Both the position numbers and the translations under genes were made by a program. Shown in pieces: positions 9,348-17,600 of a DNA stretch of 53,523 nt (position 1 is the first letter of the stretch; the number at the start of each line of letters is the position of its first letter). The notes beneath the pieces are model-generated. The model saw only the letters and a program-made list of their open reading frames with translations. It made no database searches and was not told where the DNA came from. The stretch is from Planctomycetales bacterium. GTDB lineage: Bacteria; Planctomycetota; Planctomycetia; Pirellulales; Pirellulaceae. The stretch is taken from assembly GCA_020426625.1 (NCBI GenBank), contig JAGQPR010000005.1:1-53523 (forward strand), given 5' to 3'.

Positions 9348-10055
9348 ATGGAAACCTCGCTTCATCGGCAGCTGAAAGTCTTGTATGCAGCCAACGAGGC
9401 GCAAGTCGAAGTTTGCCTGGATGGCTTTCGCATTGACGCCATCGCCCAGTGCGGCGAATTGATCGAAATACAACACGCGTCATTGGGGGCACTGAGAGAC
9501 AAGACGTTGAAGTTGTTGTCTCAATCCAAACATTCGTTGCGTATCGTCAAGCCAATCATTCAGCGCAAACGTGTAATAACACTGACCGAACGTGGTGGGC
9601 AGATCAAGCGCAGCCGCATGAGTCCCAAACGCGGCGAGTGGCTCGACATTTTCTTGGATCTAGTCCACTTTACTTCTGTGTTTCCGCGCAAACGATTGAC
9701 ACTGGAAGTCGTGATGATCGAAGCGGAAGAGTCGCGAGTGGACCGTGTCCGTGCATCGCGGCGCGGCAAAAAGTATTTTCCAGTCGACCAGCATCTGGTT
9801 GCCGTCGGCCAGTCCATCGTGCTACGCACCAAACGCGATCTACTGGACCAGCTTCCGATGCATGCCCTGCCCAGCATTTTTGGTACGGCAGAACTAGCTG
9901 CAGCCATGCAGCGTCCCAAGTGGTTTGCTCAAAAGGTCGCCTATTGTTTGCGAGAGATTGGGGCAGTCAAATTGGCTGGCAAACGCGGCAACAATTTACT
10001 CTATCAAACTCTTCCTGCCAGGCATGCTCGACTCAAGAAGCCAACCGCAGCCTGA
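9348..10055 (+). CDS. Uncharacterised protein, nuclease-like N-terminus and winged-helix-like C-terminus
   Basis: This 235-residue protein has no name I can assign. Residues 17-60 (VEVCLDGFRIDAIAQ ... GELIEIQHASLGALRDKTLKLL) show the order beta strand, Asp, Glu-x-Gln and helix. That resembles the core of PD-(D/E)xK nuclease folds, with Asp in RIDAI and Glu in EIQ as candidate metal ligands. The following SLRIVKPI strand fits such a core. The C-terminal third (about 175-225, FGTAELAAAMQRPKWFAQKVAYCLREIGAVKLAGKRGNNLLY) reads like a winged helix-turn-helix. There is no signal peptide, so it is probably cytosolic. It follows pyrE on the same strand and its stop overlaps the end of a degraded reading frame on the other strand. 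The coding call is good; nuclease activity is a weak inference from pattern only. Confidence 0.8.
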   Translation: METSLHRQLKVLYAANEAQVEVCLDGFRIDAIAQCGELIEIQHASLGALRDKTLKLLSQSKHSLRIVKPIIQRKRVITLTERGGQIKRSRMSPKRGEWLDIFLDLVHFTSVFPRKRLTLEVVMIEAEESRVDRVRASRRGKKYFPVDQHLVAVGQSIVLRTKRDLLDQLPMHALPSIFGTAELAAAMQRPKWFAQKVAYCLREIGAVKLAGKRGNNLLYQTLPARHARLKKPTAA

Positions 10056-10245
10056 TCTCCTGACGATAGTTGATGTTGATGCAGTGGACTAACACTGCAG
10101 AATCCATACGGTAATAACGCCCATCTCGGTAGCAGTCGTCGATGAGCGATTCTAGCTGCAGCACGACGTGACGCTCGCCCCGTCTTAAAGGAATGCCCAC
10201 TGCATTTTGCACAAAAGCAGTTCCTTTGGAAAATCGAAGGCCAAG
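10033..10245 (-). pseudogene. Remnant of a DUF4058-family gene (C-terminal end)
   Basis: Between the kinase stop and the convergent gene at 9348-10055, the minus strand encodes VGIPLRRGERHVVLQLESL followed by IDDCYRDGRYYR (from 10200 down), then ...YRQEIRLRLAS and a stop. That matches the DUF4058 C-terminal pattern IPL..G...V.L.LQ...D.CY..G.Y.R.....RLA. Nothing upstream in this frame resembles the rest of that family, and the frame runs into the kinase 3' end. I read it as the surviving tail of a lost gene. The assignment is from remembered family pattern, not from a search. Confidence 0.42.
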
Positions 10246-10360
10246 TTGTTTTGATTGCCATGTCGCAATTCTTTGCCCAGCACAGAATGAGTCTTGCGCA
10301 TTATTGCCCGTTTGACCAGAGCAACACAAATGGACGCGACCTGCATCACACTGGAAACGG

Positions 10361-13279
10361 CTACTCGGAAGGTGCATTTCTTGCTAGCCGAAATCCAAGA
10401 TTGCGATATCTGCTGTTCGGCAGCGCGTTGCCACGACAATCGGAAAATGGGTCCCCTGTATAGGTGCTGATTCCGCCGCCCCGATAGGCCCTTCCGGCGG
10501 GACCTGGCTGCCAGGCACGTGGGTCTATCTGAGCTTCCGATCCAAATTCCAGAAACCAATCATCGCTCCATTCCCAAACGTTTCCATGCACGTCGAATAA
10601 CCCCCATGGATTTGGTAGCAAGCTGCCGCAGGCTGCTGACGCGATTCGCAGGTTGTTAGACCATGCACCGTAATACTCCAAGTAATGTCGGTCGGAACCA
10701 AACGAATAGGTAGTAACGGTGCCAGCTCGCGCAGCGTATTCAAATTCAGCTTCCGTCGGCAAACGGTAGCCGTTCGCACTAAGATCTCGCCGCCAGTCGG
10801 GTAACACAAGCTCGCTACCATCTCGGTCCAAAGTAATCGTGCCGCTGAGAGAGTAACATGGCTGAAGCCCGTGGATCGTACTAAGTACGTTGCAAAAAAT
10901 CACAGCTTCGTACCAATTCAGATTTTGGGCCGGATGTTCATCGCTGGGGCTTATCACTGAGTCGAATTCCCAATCATCGACTTGCATCTGTATAGCATTG
11001 GCGGCCTCACAAGCTTGTTGGTATTCCGGTGTATCCAATAGCGACCGATAGAAATCGACACTGACCTCGCGATCGGCCATTAAGTAAGCGTATGTAATCT
11101 CGACCTGGTGTGCCGTTCGGCCACTGTATTGGCCTGCTGGATCGGAGCTGCCCATCTGAAATGTACCGGGTCGGATGTACACCATTTCAAAGGGAAGTTC
11201 AAGATTGTTGCTCGATAATCGCGGGGGGTGCCACGCATGCTTCCTGGAGATCCAGTTAGCGGCAGACTTCATGCCGGACGAAGCAAGTGAATCCAATTGA
11301 ATCTGTTCGACAGTCCTACGTAAGACTGCCAATTCTTCGACACCGAATGCGTTGTGATCCATGAGCCCCAAACCGAGCACGACTGCCATTGCCAAGTCCG
11401 GCTTTTCACGCTCGCGGGCAAACTTCAAGAGTTTTGTGGCCCCAGCGTTCCACATGGGTAGAAAGTGGATGAATTGTGTCCGCAAATCAGCTTGACTGGG
11501 CAGGGTCAATTCTGTGGCTAGCTCACTCGATCCCAACGCCATCTGCAAGATGGCCAACCGAATTTTTTCCCTAGAATCAAGTTCTTTTTGGTACGAACCT
11601 CCGATCAAGCTGCTGGATCGAGCGGGTTGGGATTGCAAGGCAAACACCAGCGCAGCGCAATCGGCTGGCGAAGTCGCGACGTCCCTAAGGCTTCCCAAAA
11701 TGTGGCCATGGAAATCCTCTCCGAGTGATGCTAACGCACAGGCGAAATTCAGTTTTTGTTGCGAGTCATCGGCCGCTTCCCATAGTTTGCGCAGGCTTTG
11801 CGACGGACTATCGACAGCCGTAATGAAGCTTTCTGTTAAGCCCGGCAATAGCTCCAGCTTGGCCAAGCCCAACTGTTGCCCAAGAGCCAACTCGATAGCG
11901 CGCTGCTTGGTTTCAATTTCCTGGTTGCGCGCCCAAAGCATTGACGAATAGACGGTCGCCCCCAAGGCCAAAGTCGTCAGCAAAGCGAGGGCGAACAAAG
12001 CCGTCAGCGCTGTGAGACGATTTCGATTGCACCAGCGGTAGGCATGCTGCCAAGTCGAGATGGGACGAGCCCGAGTTGGTTTTCCGTCCAAATACCGTCT
12101 CAGGTCGTCGGCCAACTCCGCTGCGGATTGATAGCGTGAGTCCGGATCAGTCGCTGTAGCTTTCAGGCAAATGCTTTCCAAATCGCGCTCGATTCGATCG
12201 TCCAAGGCTCGTGGCCGGGTTAGATCTACGCTCTTTTGCTGAATAAGCATGTGGATAGCGCCGCGGAAAGGCGTTTCGCCGACCAGCATTTCGTACAGAG
12301 TCAATCCCAGCGCGTACACATCGGAAACTGGTAACACAGGCGGATTGGGCACGAATAGCTCGGGTGCCATATACGCGGGCGTACCCTGCAACGTTTTCAT
12401 GCCGACAGATTCATGAGCGGATTGCTTCTTGAGAGCCAACCCAAAATCGGCGATCTTGGCACGCCATTGGCCAGTACCATCTTCGTTATTGGTAAGCAGA
12501 ATATTGCCGGGCTTGATGTCTCGATGGACGATTCCAGCTGCATGCGATTGTTTTATTGCGAGAGCAATTTGCCAGGCCAATTCAGCGGCTTGACTTTGAG
12601 GCAAGGCGCCTGCGCCTCGCAGCAAGTCAGCCAAAGATGGTCCTGCCACATATTCCATCACCAAGTATTCGTACTGACTCGCTCTTCCCATGTCATAGAG
12701 ACGCACGAAGAAATCGCTCTGCAGTCCCGCTAGGATTCGGGATTCTGCTAAGGCTTGTTTCATATCCGAAGAGTTATGGTTGTGCAGCAGCTTAACGGCA
12801 ACATCGCGTTCCAGAGTACAGTCCCAGGCACGCACTACAATTCCGCTACTGCCCTCTCCGACGATTTCGCGAAACTGATAGTTGCCCGGGATTGAATCGA
12901 TCAGCGCTTGCAGCTCAGGGTCTGTAAATCTCTTTTTACGCGAATCCTCCGAAGCGTTTCGGTGTGTGTTGCCGCTGCCCGGTGATTTGGAAGTGCTGCC
13001 GATCGCGTTTTCGCCAGATGTCGGTTCGACTACAGGAGCCTCCAATTCTGACTGCGAAAGAATCTCAAACGCTTCGGCTACAACTGATTGAATACCGGAT
13101 TGCGAATCACTCAGCAGCTCCGAGTCACCATCTAGACTCTCAAGCAGCGAAGCAATCTCAGCTTTCAATTCAGCATCGTCCCCCGCCCGCTGCTCTAGAA
13201 ACCCGATTCGCTCGTCTGGCGCTAACGCAATGACTTCGTGAAAGAGTTCTTCTATTTGTCGCCAACGTGCTTGACTCAT
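10361..13279 (-). CDS. Ser/Thr protein kinase with C-terminal FGE-sulfatase domain
   Basis: A membrane kinase of 972 residues. Residues 1-60 are the helical preamble seen in many planctomycete kinases (WRQIEELFHEVIALAPDER ... FLEQ). The kinase domain (about 135-395) is complete: glycine loop GEGSSGIVVRAWD, catalytic lysine in VAVKLL, HRDIKPGN, ADFGLA and YMAPE. One transmembrane helix follows (TALTALFALALLTTLALGATVY, about 425-447), then a helical region, then a formylglycine-generating-enzyme/sulfatase-modifying domain (about 720-970). The latter shows PGTFQMGSSD, GYRLPTEAEFEYAARAG, WGLFDVHGNVWEW and a final YRNLGFRLAR. The topology suggests a cytosolic kinase with an external sensor or ligand-binding FGE-like domain; FGE catalysis is not implied. 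The sigma-factor gene lies upstream on the same strand, 640 bp away, a common pairing in this phylum. The start ATG lacks a visible ribosome binding site. Confidence 0.94.
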   Translation of the reverse strand: MSQARWRQIEELFHEVIALAPDERIGFLEQRAGDDAELKAEIASLLESLDGDSELLSDSQSGIQSVVAEAFEILSQSELEAPVVEPTSGENAIGSTSKSPGSGNTHRNASEDSRKKRFTDPELQALIDSIPGNYQFREIVGEGSSGIVVRAWDCTLERDVAVKLLHNHNSSDMKQALAESRILAGLQSDFFVRLYDMGRASQYEYLVMEYVAGPSLADLLRGAGALPQSQAAELAWQIALAIKQSHAAGIVHRDIKPGNILLTNNEDGTGQWRAKIADFGLALKKQSAHESVGMKTLQGTPAYMAPELFVPNPPVLPVSDVYALGLTLYEMLVGETPFRGAIHMLIQQKSVDLTRPRALDDRIERDLESICLKATATDPDSRYQSAAELADDLRRYLDGKPTRARPISTWQHAYRWCNRNRLTALTALFALALLTTLALGATVYSSMLWARNQEIETKQRAIELALGQQLGLAKLELLPGLTESFITAVDSPSQSLRKLWEAADDSQQKLNFACALASLGEDFHGHILGSLRDVATSPADCAALVFALQSQPARSSSLIGGSYQKELDSREKIRLAILQMALGSSELATELTLPSQADLRTQFIHFLPMWNAGATKLLKFAREREKPDLAMAVVLGLGLMDHNAFGVEELAVLRRTVEQIQLDSLASSGMKSAANWISRKHAWHPPRLSSNNLELPFEMVYIRPGTFQMGSSDPAGQYSGRTAHQVEITYAYLMADREVSVDFYRSLLDTPEYQQACEAANAIQMQVDDWEFDSVISPSDEHPAQNLNWYEAVIFCNVLSTIHGLQPCYSLSGTITLDRDGSELVLPDWRRDLSANGYRLPTEAEFEYAARAGTVTTYSFGSDRHYLEYYGAWSNNLRIASAACGSLLPNPWGLFDVHGNVWEWSDDWFLEFGSEAQIDPRAWQPGPAGRAYRGGGISTYTGDPFSDCRGNALPNSRYRNLGFRLARNAPSE

Positions 13280-13482
13280 AGCTGTGATTTAGCCTTCGAT
13301 TGAATCGCGATTTTGCCGCTGGCGAATCAAAATCTTGTCAAATGATTAGGCGAAACGTAGCGGTCTGGGGGGTCAGCAGTTTCTGATAAATTCCAAGTTT
13401 TTCGACACTTCTCGACGAACAACAGTACTGATCGGAGTTTCAACCCTCCGCGCGCCTCTGCCTGCGAACTAAAGTGCACTTT

Positions 13483-13588
13483 TTCGCGGGAGGGTCGCTA
13501 GGTGAGTAATGCGAACCTAGCGGGGAGGGCCGACGAGTTTCCCCTCCCAGGAAAGCTCGCATTACTCGCTTTCCGACCCTCCCGCGAA
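13483..13588. repeat. Nested palindrome with two complementary-loop hairpins
   Basis: The ends are perfect 15-base inverted repeats: TTCGCGGGAGGGTCG (13483-13497) and its complement (13574-13588). Inside are two hairpins. The first has stem GCTAGGT/ACCTAGC (13497-13503, 13515-13521) with loop GAGTAATGCGA. The second has stem GAAAGC/GCTTTC (13551-13556, 13568-13573) with loop TCGCATTACTC. The two 11-base loops are exact reverse complements, so the element can fold either as one long hairpin or as two hairpins with kissing loops. It looks like a MITE or REP-type element. Confidence 0.75.
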
Positions 13589-13724
13589 TTGACGGCGTTT
13601 ACTAAGGAAAATCTATCGCGCGGGAGGGTGAATACGAAAATTCAGTACCGGCGATCGGCGAGAAGTGTCGGTTTTTAGGACAATTTTCGACGAACACCAC
13701 CGCTGGGTAAACATAATAACCCTC

Positions 13725-13763
13725 CCTCCGCAAACTGCATTGCTTTCATGCAACTTGCGGAGG
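13725..13763. repeat. Interrupted hairpin
   Basis: CCTCCGCAA (13725-13733) pairs perfectly with TTGCGGAGG (13755-13763), and an inner TGCAT/ATGCA pair (13736-13740, 13748-13752) continues the stem around a TGCTTTC loop. It belongs to the repeat-rich block between kinase and sigma factor. Confidence 0.65.
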
Positions 13764-13918
13764 GGAGGTGCTGGAGCCCCAGCGACGGGGAGGGCAATCC
13801 ACCCCTTGCCCGCTTCGTGTGACCGCTCGCGATTCTGCCAAAGCCAAAAAGATAATCAGTCTTGGTGGCGATCGGTAAAAGGTGTCGGCAAGTTGGCAAT
13901 GGGCTATCGGAAGAACCA

Positions 13919-14458
13919 TTATCGACGTAGTTCACGCAAGAGCCAGGCACGGGCCAGGGTCCAGTCGCGTTTTACGGTAGATAGCGAAATCTCTAGCAAT
14001 CGAGCTGTCGCGTCATTATCTTGGCCGCCAAAGAACTTCAGTTCAACGATGTCCGCTTTGCGTTCATCAATTTCTCTCAGCTTGGTTAAGGCTTCGTCGA
14101 GTGCCAAAAGATCGATGCAATCGGGATCAAGTGTGACCAATGCCACGTTTCCGACAGGCAAGCGAGCTCCCGCCTGAGAAATATCTCTCTTCTGAGATTT
14201 TTGGGCACGTGCATAGTCGATCAATATCCGCCTAACAACCCCTACTGCTGCGCGCAAGACGTGGTCCTGGCTCTGCCATTCCATCAGTCTAATTTCAGCC
14301 AGTCTCAGGTAGGCTTCATGCACCAATTCGGTGGTTTGGTAGCTATGCCCTGGATGCTCGCGTTTAAGCGCGCGGGAGGCGATGGATCGCAGATCCTGAT
14401 AGACCTGTGGCAGAATTTCATCGAGCGTCACTCGTGACGAGGAGCTTGTCCTAGACAT
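13919..14458 (-). CDS. ECF-like RNA polymerase sigma factor (Sig-70_X6 type)
   Basis: This sigma-70 family protein is 179 residues from the ATG at 14458; a GTG at 14467 would add three residues. Region 2 is recognisable in the N-terminal half (LPQVYQDLRSIASRALKREHPG, then TTELVHEAYLRLAE). Region 4 is at the C-terminus (LDEALTKLREIDERKADIVELKFFGG, then the helix-turn-helix DNDATARLLEISLSTVKRDWTLARAWL). The pattern fits the group of ECF-like factors common in planctomycetes and acidobacteria that lie beside Ser/Thr kinases. It should direct RNA polymerase to a dedicated promoter set. The kinase gene downstream on the same strand is the likely controller. It is divergent from the giant gene across a 241-base gap in which I see no convincing promoter, so control of that gene is only a possibility. 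Confidence 0.93.
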   Translation of the reverse strand: MSRTSSSSRVTLDEILPQVYQDLRSIASRALKREHPGHSYQTTELVHEAYLRLAEIRLMEWQSQDHVLRAAVGVVRRILIDYARAQKSQKRDISQAGARLPVGNVALVTLDPDCIDLLALDEALTKLREIDERKADIVELKFFGGQDNDATARLLEISLSTVKRDWTLARAWLLRELRR

Positions 14459-14699
14459 GAAAATCACAGTTGCAAAACACGGTTGCCAGTAACCAAACTC
14501 TTACAACCCGCCCGGACAGTATCGTGCTTGTGTAATGGGCATCCCTGCCAGCATCAACGCCCGCCGCAAACCATATGAGTTCTCAATATTCACTTTTTCT
14601 CGAAAGTATCCTGGACCCCGCGTTGAGAGAGTTACGCCTAATTATTCTAACTGATACCGCGCTTTCAGCCAGCTTTTTTACTTTCAGGTGCTGTTTAAA

Positions 14700-17600
14700 A
14701 TGCGATCTTGGCACAAATCTCATGAAAAACGTTTCCGGAACCGTGTTGCGCAACTGGAGCGCCTGGAAGTTCGTCGCTTGCTGGCCAGGGAAGTCGCCGG
14801 GGCATTCACTACCGACGACGTATGGTCAGGCACCATACGAGTTACGAACGATGTTACTTTCAATCCCGGGGCTAAGCTAACGATCCAGCCCGGAACAGTG
14901 GTCAAGTTCGACCAAGGAAAAATGCTGGATGTTCGCGGTGTGTTAGACGCGATTGGTTTGGCGAGCCAGCCGATCATCTTCACAAGTAGCCAGGACGATT
15001 CTGTCGGCGAAGATTTGACCGTCGGTGCGGGCCTTCCCGAAGCAGGTAGTTGGGAGGCGCTCTATCTCAATTTGGGAGACGCTGGTGTCCACTTAAGTCA
15101 CGCGGAAGTGCGATATGCTGGGCGAACCAATGGCCCCACCTCGGGCAGCTTTGTTGCAGCCATCGGACTGGCCAAGGGCTCTACGCTGTTGGACGATGTC
15201 TTGATCGAACATGTAGCTTCAACTGGGGTCGACATTTCGGGTAGCAATCCACGATTGGATTCTGTGGCTGTGCGAAACGCTGGCGGTGTGGCCTTTCACC
15301 AGTCGTTGCTGGCAGAACCCACGTACACCGGTCTATCGGCCAACGATACGACTGGAAACCGAGTCCAGGTGGATGGTGGCGTTTTGACCGCCAGTCGAAC
15401 TTGGGACTTTGGCGGCTTGCCAGCCCATTTGGGAACTGACCTGACGATCAACTCCACAACCGAGGCAACAACGACGCTCACGATCTTGGCTGGCAATGTG
15501 ATCAAAATTCCCGTGGGAAGCTACATCCTGAGTTCGAGTGGTTCCTTAGCAGTTCTCGGGACGGCCGCGGAGCCGGTGATTCTCACTTCCGTGCTGGATG
15601 ATTCCGCAGGGGGAGATTCCAATAATGACGAAGCAAATACGACCGCCTATGCTGGAGCTTGGGAATCTCTCTACCTGCGCGGTCCAAGTAATGTGCTCGA
15701 GCACACGGAAGTTCGCTTTTCGGGCGACACCGATGGCAACGGTACCGGCGGTGGACAAACTCCTTCGATAGAGATCAATCATGCTGGCCTGGAGCCTGAA
15801 GTACAAACACGATTGAGCAACGTGCGTATCCGATCTGGATATAGCAACGCGTTGAACGTTCTTTCCGGTACGCCCACATTGCAGAATATTCACGCCCAAG
15901 ACAATTTGGGAGTGGCCTATTACTTTGAGCTAGATACTGCACCTGCAGTGAATGGGTTGACAGCTGGCGGCAACAGGGGAGACGCGATATTCGTTCAAGG
16001 TGGAGTCTTGACCTCCGATCGGCTTTGGGATTACGGGACGTTGCCTATTGTATTGACAGCCAACCTAACCATCGGCAACACGCAATCGCCATTGACTACG
16101 CTTACGATCATGCCTGGTACAGTCGTAAAGCTCAGTGCTGCCGATTACCTGCAGGCCAACACGGGTACACTCAAAGCGATTGGAACTGCAGCCCAACCAA
16201 TTATCTTCACCTCGATTCGCGATGATTCTGTTGGAGGTGACTCAAATAGCGATGGTGCGGCTACAGCACCGTTTCCCGGAGCCTGGGAATCTATCTATTT
16301 GGATGGGCCAGGCAATGTTCTGGAAAACGTGGAAGTGCGCTTTGCAGGCGATACCGATGGCAATGGAACGGGCGGAGGGCAAACTCCCTCAATTCGAATT
16401 GATCATGCAGGTACTGACGCCGAGGTGCAGTCAAGACTGAGCACGGTGCGCATCAAGTCCGGCTACAGCAATGCGATCAACGTAGTGTCCGGAACTCCGA
16501 CGCTGGAAAACATTCATGCGCAAGACAATCTGGGCGTGCCTTATTATTTCGAACTAGACACTGCACCAGTGGTGAGTGATTTGACTGCCAGTGGAAACCT
16601 TGGCGATGCAATTTTTGTCCAGGGTGGGTCTTTGACGACCGACCGAACTTGGGATTACGGCACACTGCCCATCAGCCTGACCGGCAGCTTGACGATCAAC
16701 AATTCTCAGACGGCGACTACGACACTTACCATCATGCCCGGCACGATCGTCAAAGTGCCAAAAGCCGACTACATCTACGCCAATACGGGTACTCTCAAAG
16801 CCCTAGGAACCGCAGCCCGGCCCATTCTCATTACTTCTACGTTCGATGATTCAGTTGGCGGCGATACCAATGCAGACGGGGCCCTTACAGCACCCTATCA
16901 CGGAGCTTGGGAATCGATCTACTTGTATGGACCAGGAAATGTTCTGGAGAATGTCGAGGTCCGCTATGCGGGTGATACCGACGGCAACGGCACCGGAGGT
17001 GGGCAAACGCCTTCCATCGAAATTAACCATGCCGGTACAGCGACAGAGATGCAAGCAAGGCTTACCAACGTGCGCATCAAGTCCGGGTATAGTAATGCGA
17101 TCAACGTTTTGTCGGGCACTCCAACGTTGGAAAACCTCCACGCTCAAGACCACCTGGGTGTAGCCTACTATTTTGAACTGGATACTGCACCTGTGGTCAG
17201 CGGACTGACCGCTTCCGGCAATAATGGCGACGCGATTTTCGTGCAGGGCGGAACCCTAGCTGCTGACCGAACTTGGAACTACGGTTCATTGCCCATTAGT
17301 TTGACCGGTTCGCTGACGATCAATAATTCTCAAACGGCAACTACAACACTGACCATCGCGCCGGGTACCATCGTGAAAGTCCCGGCAGCCGATTATGTCT
17401 ACGCGAATACAGGCACACTCAAAGCGTTGGGGACTGTCGAGCAACCCATCGTATTTACCTCTGTTCTTGATGATTCGGTGGGCGGAGACACCAATGCTGA
17501 TGGCTCTGAAACCGCGCCTTTCCCAGGAGCTTGGGAAAGCGTTTACCTATACGGACCGAGCAACGTCTTGCAAAACGTGGAAATCCGTTTTGCTGGTGAC

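Larger units (their letters stand above)
13280..13918. other. Palindrome-rich non-coding region between kinase and sigma factor
   Basis: No convincing gene lies here; the ORFs on both strands are low-quality translations of repeats. The region contains an imperfect long inverted repeat (about 13395-13454 against 13618-13676, including the exact 12-mer CGAGAAGTGTCG in opposite orientations at 13403-13414 and 13659-13670). It also contains a nested palindrome at 13483-13588, a hairpin at 13725-13763, and a spaced motif CGATCGG-N6-GTGTCGG at 13652-13671 and 13869-13888. Any kinase promoter would have to be inside or next to this block. Confidence 0.8.

Noticed and set aside
13665..14177. Open frames over the repeat region and antisense to the sigma factor (also 13675-13950 minus)
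   Set aside because: They translate palindromic repeats or the complement of the sigma factor; composition is not protein-like.
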